Source of the DNA: Henckelia pumila
Taxonomy: Eukaryota > Streptophyta > Magnoliopsida > Lamiales > Gesneriaceae
Assembly (NCBI RefSeq): GCF_033568475.1
Contig: NC_133120.1
Coordinates: 61,367,499-61,431,498, forward strand
Direction of reading: 5' to 3'
DNA: 64,000 nt
The translations under genes and the position numbers were made by a program. The first letter of the stretch is position 1. Every line of letters starts with the position of its first letter. The notes below the pieces were generated by a model. It made no database searches. It saw nothing but the letters and a program-made list of their open reading frames with translations, and was not told where the DNA came from. This document shows, one piece after another, positions 50,989 to 63,869 of the stretch.

Positions 50989-53909
50989 CTAATTCTGAAA
51001 ATACCTTCTTATGTGGTTCCAATTCACAGTTATCATGACATTCACCCAATCATTCACATTTATCACCATCTTAAAACATACAATCCCCCAAGAATGTTTG
51101 AGAGCTAAAGTCCCGAAGACTCCCCAAAAGCCAACAATGAACCCAAGTGCCATAGCAATGTAAAAACCTCTACTTATGAGCTTACCATCGTCTATCTCAT
51201 CCACATTTTCTGAAGAGATTGGATTTTCAGGCCTTTCGTCTTCGGGACAATGCTTTGGGAGCGGAGGACCACAAAGTTGAGGATTTCCAATGTATGAAGA
51301 AGAGTTGAAAGTTTGCATGTGAGTGTTCCATGGAATTGTACCGGATAAGTTGTTATAAGCCAAGTTTAGGATTCCAAGATGGCTTAGTTGTGAAAGGGTA
51401 TCTGGAATTTCACCTGAAATGTTGTTTTCTGACAAATCAAGAGCATTTAACATAGTTAATTGACCAATGTCATGTGGGATAGAACCCGTGAAGCTGTTTC
51501 TTGAAAGATTCAAGGCAAAAAGGCCATCAAGACTTGAAATTTCATCAGGTATTTGTCCAACTAGCTTATTGCTTGAAAGATCAATGACTTTCAAAAGTAT
51601 TAGATTTCTGACATACTCGACCTCCTTCCCTTTCCATATTATGTTTATGCTGTCATAGAATGTATGCCCGAAATCCGAAGCTAGGAAAGCATATGATATA
51701 TTGTCCGGTATCTGGTTGACATCCGGGTTCAAACTCATAGAAGTGAAATTGTTGATACATTTGGGTATTGTTCCAGAAATCTTATTCAAAGATAGATCCA
51801 AAAGTTGTAGATTTTGAAGATGACAAAAGGTTAAAGGCAATCTACCAATGAAGTCATTGGATCTTAGGCTCAGCACAGCCAACATTGGCAAACTTCCTCC
51901 TATCCATGCTGGAATGTGACCAGTCAAATTGTTTTCTCCAAGATCCAAAACATGCAACCAACGGCACTTCCTCAATGACGTAGGAATTTCTCCCACAAAG
52001 CTGTTGTTTCTTAGATGCAAAGAAGAAAGAACATTCATGTAGCCAAGTGATTCTGTAATCCTCCAGGATAAATTGTTGTTTGCCACATTAAAATACTCGA
52101 GATATGTCAAATTCTTTAGACAATGAGGAAGCTCACCTGATAATCTGTTGTCTGAAATGTCCACAACGCTCACAAAACTTGCAGCACAAACACGATTCAA
52201 TCTCCATGACAATTTATTCATTGCAAGATTTACAAAATTGAAGGACGAAGCCAAAAGGGGCAGTGTGTCAAACTCATTGGAGCTCAAGTCTACATATCGG
52301 AAGGTTTCACATGATAAATCAGGAGCAACGCCAGAAATCTGGTTGTTTGACATATTCAAATACTCGAAACAAATTGAATTGTCCCAAATCTTTTTATCTA
52401 TTGTGTCTGAAATCTGACTATTCGAAATATCAAGACTTGCGGACTGGCCACATGCTTTCAAAAGCCAGTATGGAAATTCTGGTCCCAAATTGGTAAATGC
52501 CAAACTTATAGAGAGCAGTTTAAAGGGAGGTTTCCAATGAGAGTTGATCTTTACTCTTAAATTCGAGTTGAAAGACAAGTGGAGTTCATAAAATTGATCA
52601 GAAACGTTCAAGAAATGGCCTTCATTAATTATGCCTTCCAAGTGGTTTGAACCAAGGTCCAATAACTCAAGTTTAGAAAGGGATCCAATGCTTTTAGCCA
52701 GAGTTCCATTGAATCTGTTGCCGTTCAGCTGCACCAATATCAATGATGTACATGATGCAAGATCAGGCACACTGCCGACAAATCGATTTTCATACAATGT
52801 TAGTACTTCAAGATAGGGAAGTCTTAAAGTATGAGGTAATGAACCGCACAACATATTTTCACTTAGACCAAGATATTTGAACATGGTGGAATTCCACAAA
52901 CCACTAGGAATCCGTCCTTCAAGCATGTTATTGGAGAGATCAACGTAGAGGAAGGATGTCATATTCCCTAAAGTATCAGGAATCCAACCTTCAAGCATGT
53001 TATGAGAGAGATCGACATGGGAAAGGGAGTCAAGATTCCCCAAAGCATCAGGAATCTTCCCTTTCATAGCATTATGCCCGAAATCAATGTAACTAAAGCT
53101 ACTGCTCATGTTAAGAAACCAGACTAAAATCGACGTGGTGTTCAGGGAACATCTAGAAAAATCGATGACAGAAAGAGTAGTAGAAGAGTTGATCAAAGGA
53201 AGTGATGCTGCTGCAGGAAGAATTGATGAAAAGGTACAGCTCTCCATGTGCAACTCTTTCAGAGTGCCAAGTTTGCTTATTGTTTGCGTCCATGTCGTAA
53301 CCGTAGTGAGATCAAGTCCACCGAGATCAAGATATTCCAAAGAGCGAAGATTAGAAAGCCAATCAAGATGTGTAATATTTAGTGACAAGTTGTAACCAAG
53401 ATCAATATGTTTCAGCATGGATAGGTTCCCTAGATGATATGGGATCGTACCACCAAAATTGGAATTAGCCAAATTGAGATACTCAAGTCTAGCAAGAGAG
53501 CCAAAAAATTCAGGAATACTAGTGTAATTAAAATCGTTGGTGCTGAGGTCGAGATGATTAAGATACAGAGTTCAACCAATGACGTACTTATCTTACCGGC
53601 CAACCGATAATAATAGGCATATCTCCCCTTGGGACTGACAAGATCCAATGCCACCATGTGATTACTGCGGTTATCGCAGCGAACACCATTCCATTTGCAG
53701 CAATCTTTCTTGGGTCCCCAAGTAGAGAGCATGCCATAATCATCGATGAAATCATCTTTGATCTTGAGTAACACCAATCTTTCCTTCTCTAAGCATCTGA
53801 CTTCATTGTCTCCGATAGTTCCACTAACGAGCCAGATTGATAATAAAATTATCAGAAAAAGTAGCGCATGCATGGAAGTGTTCATGAGTTTTAATTGTGG
53901 TGACATCAT
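50989..53909 (-). pseudogene. LRR receptor-like protein (RLP, EIX2/Cf-type), full length but frameshifted
   Basis: No intron. The protein starts at the ATG near 53909 or the second Met, with a hydrophobic signal peptide (HALLFLIILLSIWLVSG). An LRR N-terminal cap with paired cysteines follows (RCLEKERLVLLKIKDD ... WGPKKDCCKWNGVRC). Well over twenty leucine-rich repeats follow (for example LSHVDLSHNMLEGWIPDTLG, LVGQIPDEISSLDGLFALNL), then a juxtamembrane acidic stretch and a transmembrane helix (GFYIAMALGFIVGFWGVFG). A short cytoplasmic tail has no kinase. RLPs sense extracellular ligands at the plasma membrane with partner kinases. A one-base deletion near 53567-53571 puts the first 115 residues out of frame with the remaining 860. 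Everything else is open, so the lesion is either recent or an assembly error. Confidence 0.9.
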
Positions 53910-55197
53910 TCATTTTTTATGTAATATATACGCCATTGACAAAGGGTTTTAATGCATATAATTAATGGCTAGCTAGCTCTTAGATAACAAAATCCCAAGT
54001 TAGGACACAAGATTTTGCCCTCTTTTTTTTTTTTCTTTCTTTTTTTAACACAAAGTCCACAATTCTTAAATTCGTCGTGAATAATACTTCAGTTTGCTAG
54101 AGTGGACTTCAAGTCAATGGGTCACTCTCTATTATTAATTAAGCTAGCTTGACAAATTCCTACTATACTTTTGGATAAATGTGTGTGAAGGGTATTTAGG
54201 TGTACTTGATCCTGGTCAACAATATTTTTTTTCGCTAACTAGTTTTGCACATCAATGTTTATAAAATAGTGAATGTAATATAAATTTAAATATTTTCATT
54301 TTTTACAAACTAAACTGAATTGAGAATAAAGAAATGAAATACAATAATATATGATACGGATTATGTAAATAATTTTAAAATAATAATTATTTTTTAGTCT
54401 GTTAAAATAGGAATAGAATACCAAGTTTAAAATATAACGAGGGTAATTTAAGTAAAACCAAAAAAGCTTCACCATCAGCACCCTTCCTTGATGTCTTTTA
54501 CTCAATAAATACTAGCGATTTTATGCATAAGATGCCTGCTTATGTATAATATTTTTTTAGCAAAATAAGACAATTAATTTGTTTTAAAATCATATTATTA
54601 TAGAATAAAATATCACAGGAAAATAATAGTGTCTTAATATCCCATAGGTGGATGCATAAGATATAGTGATTTTTATTTAATGGAATATATTACATTTTGT
54701 TTTTAAAATTTAAGATAAATGCTACTTTAAAAAAATAATAAAAAAAATTGAAGGTTGTGGAAAAGAAACGTGAAACCAACTTCGAGGGCTATGAGTATAT
54801 TTGGTATTAAAAAGGGACTTCTTCACCAAATTACAATTTTTATTACATCTCTCCCTCATATATAGTATAGATTAATAGGTAAAACATTTTTTTGGACTAA
54901 AAACACATAACTTTAAGCTTTTAATTTCTATTTCGACGCGTCGGGTTGTTTTCAAAAATCAAATGTGTACAGTGATTGACCCAATTCTATCTCTATGTGG
55001 ATTTAAAGGATGGATTGAAATCGTTAGTTCAAAATACAAGTTTTTCCGATTGACAACCTGTCTCGATACACGAGGAAATCATTATTTGAAAACTTATAAG
55101 TCAGCGAAAACCCTATACATACTCCCGGGAAGTGCTATGATCCACCGGATGAAATGTGGATCTGGACCGTTCATGGAAACTGGGCCTCATAAATAGG

Positions 55198-55233
55198 AGC
55201 CCGGGCCCCACATAATTATGTGAAGCCCGGGCT
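55198..55233. repeat. Near-perfect 36-bp palindrome
   Basis: Arms AGCCCGGGC (55198-55206) and GCCCGGGCT (55225-55233) enclose CACATAATTATGTG (55209-55222), itself a perfect palindrome. Another inverted pair (ACCGAGTGAATTTCACCCGGT, split around 55254-55275) follows. Probably the centre of a MITE-like hairpin. Confidence 0.75.
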
Positions 55234-55380
55234 GTTTGGATGGCAGATGCTACACCGAGTGAATTTCACCCGGTACAGCATAAAATAAGCCCACACTCCC
55301 ACCAATCTAAGTTTGTGGATAGATGATAGCTATGTACTTCAAGTAACGGTAAGCAAAAATTTGGTCCAAATGTTTATTTT

Positions 55381-55527
55381 TTTAGAATATAATACAAATC
55401 TATTAATTTCTCACAATCTACTAATATTTACATTTATACATCTATACATATTACAAATTTTTTAGAATATAATACGAATCTATTAATTTCTCACAATCTA
55501 CTAATATTTACATCTATACATATTACA
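55381..55527. repeat. 80-bp tandem duplication
   Basis: The unit starting TTTAGAATATAATAC occurs at 55381 and again at 55461, nearly identical over about 70 bp. Confidence 0.85.
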
Positions 55528-57514
55528 AAAGTATTAACCAATGTCAAAGTTTTACATTTTATATCGTTGAAATCAGTCGTGTGTGTAGAAGACTGTGAAT
55601 ACACATTTTTAACATATTTCAAAAATTTTTCGAATAAGGCAAACGGCTTTGTTAGGGTTAGCTAAGAAAAACTATTTTTCTCAATCTTAAAAACAGTTTG
55701 CACCGCAACAATAATGTGGATAAATGGTCCAAGAGATTTTAAGATCTTTTTATACTCAGAAAAGCACAAATAGCAAGATACAAGAGCAAATAAATAAATA
55801 ACACACTAGATATGAAAGTTCGAAAGCAATATCCTTCTACATCTCCATTTTATTACACTTAAAAAAAAAATTCACTAGAAAACTTTGGTTTATACAACTC
55901 ACTCCAGTAATAGGGCTTATTCCTTGCCTAATATGAAAATTCTAGCACTTAAACACTTAAGACAATCAATCTTAACAGTAAATAAAACGGCACAAATAAG
56001 ATATTTGAATGAATCCTTAATCAAACTGATGAGCAGTTCTTTCAAATGGTTCTGGATAAGTAGTTGAGAGAATGACTACAAGCTTTTGATGATCCTTAAT
56101 GATATATATGATCGATTGACTTGTATGTTGGCAAGTTGAGTAATATAGATGAGGATCTTGTAAATGCTCAAAGGATGCAAGTTTGAGAATGCGTAAAGAC
56201 AACTTCAAAGAGTGTTATTCTATATCTTCAACATTGTCTTGCATCTTCTGTTTATAGGCATCAATGTCAATGTTCGACTACAATCTTCATTAAATGCTTG
56301 GAATAAAGAGGCCTCATATCTTCTCAACTCCTTGCACTTCTTAATAAATACGAGACAAGACTCTTTCTCAAAGTAGACGAGAGCAGTTCTGCAACTTGTA
56401 AAAGTGGATTGCCCGAAGGTACCATTTTTTGAAATTTTTTTTCTGAATTTTGAGCATTTATCGGTACCATTTTGGCGGCTCTTTAGAGTACTTGAAGTGT
56501 GACTTTTCTTGCAGGAATATTGGAATTGATGTATCAGTTTGTCATCAATATTTTCAACGATAGTATCTTTAATGCTTAGCATTTTGAGCAGTTTAGCACT
56601 GGTTTTCAAGAAGTACTAGCGGTTTGAGATTGAGTGTCAAGTTCAGTATTTCCAAAGGAACTCATAAATATTCCTACAACCGGTTTGAGTTATCTGAACT
56701 GGTTGAACCGGCTAAGATATACTTAAACGGTTCTTTCTTACTAAGTTGTTGAGTAGTTGACAGTTTTGATCAGTCTTGGATATGTGAGAACCAAAAAATT
56801 CAGTTTAGGACAAAATTCAGCAGAGTCAATTTAGTTGATATCGGAATTCAGTTGAGGTCCAATAAAACTATATACTCATATTTAATTTACATACTGGACA
56901 TTATTACTCCTACTTTTATCTTGAACACCTCATTTGACGGGGACATATATGCAGGTTGACCAAGATTTGGATTAGTGATTGGTCGGTGGCAAGTCTTGGG
57001 ATGGTCGGTGGCAAGTCTTGGGAGCAGAGGTTGACGATGGTTTAGATTAAGATAATTTTCAGTATTTGATTATTTTCGATTGAGCCGTATAATTATTGTT
57101 TTGGATTTCCAGTTTAATTCTTGTTGTATACTGTCGTGTTGGTAACTTAATTCAGTTTCTGCAGTTGTACTCCAATTATGTTTATCTGTTTAGGTTAATT
57201 AATATTGCATGCATAAGTTTATGATTAATAGGTGATCTGGGGCACATGTATGCTCTTTTATAAATGACTACAACCTGGTTTTTGAAGATAAATTACTTCT
57301 TTGGAAGAATAGAATCAAAAGCTAAAAAAAGAGAAACAAATGATAAAATCACATCCCCTTCAAGGGAATGGATTGTCAAAAGTGGAAGACTACAGATCAT
57401 TACACTACATAAACATGAAAATGGATGCCTACATCAATTCTTGCAATTCATTTATCAAGATCTATTCAAAATAAAGCAGTCATTCATGAAAATACCAGCC
57501 TATAGTTCTGCTAC

Positions 57515-60379
57515 TTAATGCCATTCTATACCTCCAAGTGTAGTACAACCAATTCCTTCCCATACCGAACTGCAACCGACGTTTTCACTGTCGATACCTT
57601 CCATATTGTCGTCCCACCAGCCACCCCCATTCTCATCTGTTTCGAAATTACAAGGTTTTTGTCACGTAACTGAAGTTAGGGAAGAATGCATGAATAATAA
57701 TTGAGGAAAGTGGAAGAAATGACGAGATGGTCACTTTCTTTTTTAAGAATATATCCCTTACAGTGATTGAAGAGAGGCTTAGATTCGTCCTTGCTGGGCA
57801 ATTTCTTCCTTTTCCTGCTTTGTATCGGTCTTAAATCATCTCCAATAACTGCCAACACCTTTCTAGCCGATGGCTTGTCATGATCTAATCATAATTCATA
57901 TATCGTATAGAATTATAAATATATATCTTGATCAAACATTCTCTTGTATCATACAAAATTGGAAATTATGCACATATTTTAACATCATCTACTACATATG
58001 AATTCATCTACCTAATCACATCACTCGAGTGATAATTTTGTTGATAGCATTGAAGTAAACTTTTAAGGTGGTTATATCACAATTCACTAATACACAAAAG
58101 TCTGAATGGAGGTTATATATTATTGAAATATTGTCTCACATCGGTTGGATAGAGTTCCTGGAGCCCTTAATATACAAGGGCAACCTCAGCAATTGAGCTA
58201 GCTTTTGAGGTGAGTTAGGTCCTAGTCTCAATTTATAACAAGTTATCAGATCTCAAGCCCTCCGTGTGTGATGGATTCGTTAATATCTTCACGTTCCAGA
58301 TGTTCATTTCTGGGCGTGTATTAGGCCACCCGTTAATATCTCTACGCTCCAGATGTTCATTTTTGGGCGTGTGGGGATGTGTTGAAATTGAAATATTGTC
58401 CCACATCGGTTAGATGGAGTTCCTGGAGCCCTTAATACAGACAAAGGCAACCCTCACCTCTTGAGCTAACTTTTGAGGTGAGTTAGTTCCTAGTCTCAAT
58501 TTATAACATATATATATATATATATATATTTAAAAATGTAATATTTTTCAATAGAGCTCTTGCATTACATCTGTATAGACGATGCAACACATTCAAATCA
58601 CACTTAAATCACTTTTCGTATGTGCTCAAATTTTGAGGCAGCACTATATGCTCTATATCTACTTTTTCAGTATGATTCATGTGCTATTGATGGGAAAATT
58701 AATCTGGAAATTTCTAATTTATTCATTCACACCATAGGCACTATCTTAGCAACAGAGAAAATTGTGTTAATGTACTATGGTTCTGCCAACATCAACTACC
58801 TTATATTGAATGCTAAGTCCGGATGACACAGCAGCTTGTAAACATATAACCAGATATTGAAACGCTTTGATTTGTGACTAAGTATAGTTAACTATGGCTT
58901 ATCTTTTTAACAGGCTTGTGGTGTATGAATACTTCATCACCTGACTAATACAGGGTTGCATACCTTCAAACAGATTTTCTCTGTTTCTTGCTTGTCGTAA
59001 TTCGTGAGTATCATTTTGAGCAGAGGTGTTTGAGCAATCTTTCTTGTCCTCGCCATTATCCTTTAACATTTGAAGAACACTATCAATAGACAGGCTTGCA
59101 TCTGCTTCTCCACCATCATTAGCATTTACTCCAACTACATTTGAATTTGACTCTTCACGACTTAAGGGTGACATAAAGGGCTGCTCCTTCCCCTGCTTAT
59201 ATTACCTTACATTACAGTATGTACATATGCAATTTACCTGTTTATGAATTTAAAACTTCTTGACAGTCTAAATAAATGTAGCACACACATACAGTCTATG
59301 CACTCACAACATCTTCCACAACTTTCGTGGTAGACAAACCAAAAAGGTATGAACAGACAACAGATAAAGATCCAACTACATTTGATAGTAGGGAGATTTC
59401 ATTTTATTATTTCTCACTTCAATGTTTTGTCTGGTTTTGTTTGCAGAGGTTGTTGAAGAGAAGAGACTTTCCCACCTTTGAAATGTCCATTATTTGTTTC
59501 AGAATACACTCTTACTAGTTACTTCCTTTCCCTTTTTTATTCTCACTTCTGTTGTAGCTAACTTCTAACTATTTTTACCTAACCAACTACTTGGGAATAC
59601 CACATTTATTTATTTATTTTATCCGCCAATTTTCTTGGAAAACTTCGCACTCTCTTATCTCTATTTTTCCCCGTCTTCTACTTCAAAGTATCATAAGCAA
59701 AAAAACAAAGTCATCAGAAGCACTCAATAGAAATCAACCTCAAAAATCTTATGATTAAATCCTCACTTGTTGATTGACTTATTCCATATACCGAAAAATA
59801 ATAACCCCTTCCTGGTGCCAAAAAATAATAATCCCCCATGAACCGGGAGGCCATTGTGATTGGGCAGCTCGCATTAGCAAACCAGTGGCTTAATCCGACC
59901 AGTAGCTCATAATTTTTCCCTTCACGGAAATACAATTCCAACTACCTCATTTATTTTTAACGCAAGAGTTTCTCAAACATCAAAACCGTGTTATTCTTTT
60001 AATAATTTGTAAAAAAAAACATGGGCCACTGTATGATTTTGAGGATTACCCGAGACGAGTGTAGCACCGAAGTCCTCGGCAACTTCCGTTCAAGGAAATC
60101 TGATAGCGAAAGCTGCGAACCCAGTTGAGTAGAAGCTTTGATTCCAACATCTTTTTTACAAACATTCGACCTGAAAACGCAACGCAGATCTGAAAATTGA
60201 AAAAGAGAGCAGAAAGCAAGAAATCTCCAGTATCCAAGAATTTGAAAAAAAAAATCAAAAATTATAACAATAAATGAATAAATAAACCCTAGTCACTACC
60301 GATTTGGGCCACGGAAGAGAACGGTAGAAGCGATGGAGCGTTGCCCTGGCGGCCTGAGCGAAGGCTGTTTTGAGTTCAT
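57515..60379 (-). CDS. Conserved plant protein of unknown function, 228 aa, five exons
   Basis: Exons in transcript order: 60379-60300, 60170-60050, 59192-58952, 57884-57762, 57636-57515. All borders are GT-AG, phases agree, and the spliced length is 687 nt with a single open frame. The N-terminus (MNSKQPSLRPPGQRS) is basic. Exon 2 carries LGSQLSLSDFLERKLPRTSV, a block I recall from uncharacterised plant proteins. Exon 3 is acidic and Ser/Asn-rich. Exon 4 has KPSARKVLAVIGDDLRP and a basic KRKKLP patch that could be a nuclear signal. The C-terminus is tryptophan-rich and acidic (GGGWWDDNMEGID ... VWEGIG ... GGIEWH). The donor of exon 3 (58951) was chosen over 58940 because it alone keeps the phase. 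Intron 3 contains a TRIM element. Function is unknown. The splice model is by eye. Confidence 0.78.
58124..58508 (-). mobile_element. TRIM-like retrotransposon (two ~118-bp direct terminal repeats)
   Basis: Direct repeats 58124-58240 and 58389-58508 start TGAAATATTGTC(T/C)CACATCGG and end TTTATAACA. They flank about 150 bp with no coding capacity. A sequence after the first repeat (GTTATCAGATC) resembles a tRNA-Met primer site. The interior repeats CGTTAATATC(T)TCACG...CCAGATGTTCATTT twice. It lies in intron 3 of the 228-residue gene. The strand is uncertain: the primer-like site suggests plus relative to the window. Confidence 0.65.
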
Positions 60380-60690
60380 TTCAATGGCGACTCTTATTCA
60401 GAACTGAATCCTTCTCGTTTTCCTTTGGTATCTGCAGGCTACTTCTATTTTCGGAATTATTATCAATCATTGGATCATCGTCAAACATATGTCAATTTCA
60501 ATAAACGTACATGATCTCATCTGATATAATAATATTAAAATAAAGAGAAAAATACTCCCAATTTAATATAAATTAACCCCTATTTTTGTGTTTAGCGCCA
60601 TTTTTTTAATGGTAATTTGATGTTAAGTTTTTGAACCCAAACATAAATATACGATCAATTTTTGTCATAAAAAAATTAGTTTAAACTATG
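60380..60690. other. Promoter side of the 228-residue gene
   Basis: Presumed 5' flank on the minus strand. A frame upstream of the chosen ATG is closed by TGA. No clear TATA box was picked. Confidence 0.4.
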
Positions 60691-61115
60691 TCTACATGTT
60701 TTTTTTCGGATAAAAATTGATACAAAATATTAAAAATATGATACGAATAATGATATTTGAGTATCAACTGTTTCAAATCTGGTATTAGTGTATGATTTTT
60801 GAGTACTCAAATATGTAAGCAAATATTTATATTAATGACACATTTGTCTTTTTTGGATGTAAATCGGTACAAAATATTAGAAATACGGTATTAATATATG
60901 ATATTTGAGCATCAAATATGTTACATCTGATACAAATATATGATTTTTGAGTACTAAAAAAAATTAATATTAATCACACATTTTCTTATTTGGATTTGGA
61001 TGGAAATCAATGCAAAACATTGAAAATATGACACTAATATATGATTTTTGAGTACCAAATGTGTTAGATCTGGTACAAATATATGAATTTTGAGTACTCA
61101 AACGATTAAGAAATC
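60691..61115. repeat. Tandem repeat of about 145-150 bp units
   Basis: Three imperfect units, each with GGTACAAAATATTA-type text followed by AATATATGATTTTTGAGTAC. They begin near 60705, 60855 and 61000. AT-rich and non-coding. Confidence 0.7.
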
Positions 61116-61131
61116 AATATCTAAGTTTTGG

Positions 61132-62360
61132 TGTTTAACAAAACAACTCTACACATCAACAGTGGCAGAAGCCGCGAAGCAGAAACAAAAGCAGAAGAAC
61201 TAAACCGCGAAATAGAAACAGAAGAGCTTAAAAGTGAAAATCAGAAGCAAAAAGCAGAAGCAAAAACTCAAATAAGCTGACATTAATAAAAGATCAGGCT
61301 AGATCAGAACATTTTATTAATCAGTCCAAGATTTTACCCAAAGGTTTCTAGTACACTGACTTGCGCAGCCACAATGTACCGCTCTACAGTAAACTAAACG
61401 ACAAGAAAACGGATATTAATCAACGGATGTATTTGAATCAAGACGACTGTTACCTTGCAGCTATAAAAAGAGACCACATCATTCAGAACAAGACACCGGC
61501 TTACAAGAACTCACATTACTTAAAAAGAAGCAACTGAACACTTTTAGTTGTTATATACATCGAAGAAGAGTTCGACGCTAAAGAAAAAAGATCATTTACA
61601 GAAGACGAAGAACACTAGCACACACATCTAGACATATTAAATCTTTTAGGATCACTTCGTGTTATGTGTTGAGTTATACAATATCTGTAAACTATCAGTT
61701 GTGTGAACTGACCAAAACATTAGTGTAAGAATCAGTAGAGAACTGATTCATAGAGACTAGCAGTCTCAGTTGTAGGCAGTAGAATAAGTTCTAGCTGAGG
61801 TGGGGTGTTGCAAAGGTTGTAATACTCAAAGTTTTCTAGCGGTACCTTCTGGAAGAACCAAAAAAAGGGGTGATGTAGGAGCAGTTGAGTTTTCGAACAT
61901 CCAGAAACAATCTTTGTGACATCTACGGCATTTATACTCTTTCTCATACACTAGTAGATCCAGATGATGCTAGTCAAATCTCCCACTTAACCTTTTTCGC
62001 ACAACCATATCTTGTTGGTTGACTTCTGAAGATTCAGAGACAAGGAGAGCTCAGTGGCTAACACTGCTGAACTCAATGCTGGAACAGTAGACGTATTTTT
62101 TAGTCTTTCAGTAGAACAAGTAGCAGCTCACTATCAGTTTTACATCAACAGAATCATTTCGATCCTGACAAGTGATATCAGAGCGAGGATCCCTTTTCTC
62201 TTTCCAAAATGACGCATCAGAACCAGAAGACATGTTATGAAAGAACAACTCATTCAACACCTCTGTCAGCTGCAACTTCAAGGAGATTTCTGTCTACCTT
62301 ACTGTTAAGAATCCTAAACAATTTTTACAAAGAAAGAAGAAAGCACAGATGCTGAGCTAA
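61132..62360 (+). mobile_element. SIRE-like Ty1/copia LTR with primer site and gag start
   Basis: A probable LTR of about 1.04 kb (61132-62170) starts TGTTTAACAAAACAAC and ends CTGACA. It contains a TATA box TATAAAAAG near 61462-61470. The primer site TGATATCAGAGC follows at 62173. A gag-like ATG at 62209 opens about 48 codons (MTHQNQKTCYERTTHSTPLS...) before a stop. The rest of the element is not recognisable downstream. No second LTR is seen. Confidence 0.6.
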
Positions 62361-63869
62361 AGATTACCACAAACAAATGAAGTTGTTTATCAGCTAGTCT
62401 AGAAGCAGATTCAGTATTAATATCAACGAGTGTCTCGTTAAGACTGGAAAACAGCATCACGACTAAACTTTCTCATTCCCTATCTTTTAATCTATTGCAT
62501 TTTATTTCATAGCAGTAGATAATAAGAACATAACAGGGAATGTGAATAGATTTCACTTTTGACTCCTAGCTACACATATCTATATTAGAATAGATAATTT
62601 TCACAAATCTATCCAGACATCCAAATCTAATGATGGACTTTTTAGGATTACTGGATCAGTAGAAATTTTGCATAAAACCCTGTATTGCTCAATCAAGCTT
62701 TTTTGAAAAAAAAAAAGGGTGAGGTTCCCTCCGGCCCATTCCCGGATTGCCTCCCCCACTACAGAAGGTACCCCAGATAATGGAACTTCCACTATAAAAA
62801 AAATCCAATCTGTAGGTACTTTTTCTTTGGTATATCCGAGGGTCAAATGCCAGTCAAAGAAAACTGACTAGCCAAAAGGCCGGAATAAGCGTAAAAGGCT
62901 TGATAAGTGAAAGAATATGAATACCCTAAGAACTAAAAATCTCTTCAGTCACTTGTACTTCTCATACTTGTGATGCCTCTCCTTAGGATAGACGGCCAAA
63001 TAATTTTTGGTAAACTGGATATTTACCTCCAACAAAATTACCCTCAGTGCAACTTCTCTTTTAACATATTTTTTACGCATGAATACATCCATGATCAGTT
63101 ATGGTGCACACACTTCTATTTTCTCTATATTTATAGATATAAATATAATTAATATGACTGTTAGCATGCTCACATTTTCCAATAACAATTTTTGAGTGTC
63201 AGAAATATGAAAGGAATTCTAGTCTCGACGAAGTCTTAATGCTCAGACACGTCAAATCAATTAAAGTAGACCAGAAGCTACATGATCAACTACTGTTGAC
63301 CATTGCAGTAGATATCAACAATAATATTAGCAGAAGCCAAAAGTTAGAAAGATCAGAATTCATCTTGAAAGAATAATTGAAGATAGGAGAAATTTCAGCA
63401 TTTCAAACGACATTACAGATTATACAAATCTGGCAAACAACAATCAATCATTCAAGACTAAGCTCTCTCATCCTTAATCTTTTTATTCCTTTTGCGTATT
63501 TGTGTTTGCATTATAAGTTGCCTCTTTACGTATTTATTCATAAGTAAATAACAATGTGTATAAAATGAAAAGATCATTTCAGTGAATAATAACAAATATC
63601 ATTCATAAATGACGAATTGTAATTTCTATCTCCATCTCTACCACCTCTGTCCGGAAATCTATCCATGTGATCATTTCACCTTCTGAAAATACACCATAGC
63701 GAGTAAAGAGATTTAAAATCTGAAGTTATTTTTCCAGTACCAGTAGACGGATACCTTCAGAACTTAGGACATACGATGTGTTGGTATTATTAAGCTTATT
63801 CTTGTACTTCTCAAGTCTTCTTCTCTCCTCTATCCGAAGAATTACAGCGCCCCGTGATTGCAATGCTAT
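62361..63869. other. Retroelement-like debris, no gene recognised
   Basis: Two stretches (near 62455-62500 and 63450-63490) share text such as GACTAAACTTTCTCATTCCC / GACTAAGCTCTCTCATCC, suggesting duplicated retroelement leader or gag sequence. No intact frame is found. Confidence 0.35.

Larger units (their letters stand above)
53910..57514. other. Intergenic region, no gene recognised
   Basis: About 3.6 kb between the receptor-like protein and the 228-residue gene. Small ORFs (for example 54963-55196, 56220-56609) have no recognisable motif and look like chance. It holds a palindrome cluster near 55130-55330, an 80-bp duplication at 55381-55527, and a short tandem copy of GGTCGGTGGCAAGTCTTGGG near 56979-57022. 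The block 56220-56900 has the look of retrotransposon LTR text, but no ends could be set. Confidence 0.45.

Noticed and set aside
56220-56609. 129-codon minus-strand ORF
   Set aside because: Lysine/serine-rich frame with no motif in AT-rich, possibly LTR-derived DNA.
62601-62846. 81-codon minus-strand ORF
   Set aside because: Includes a poly-A-derived Phe run and no recognisable domain; no splice context found.
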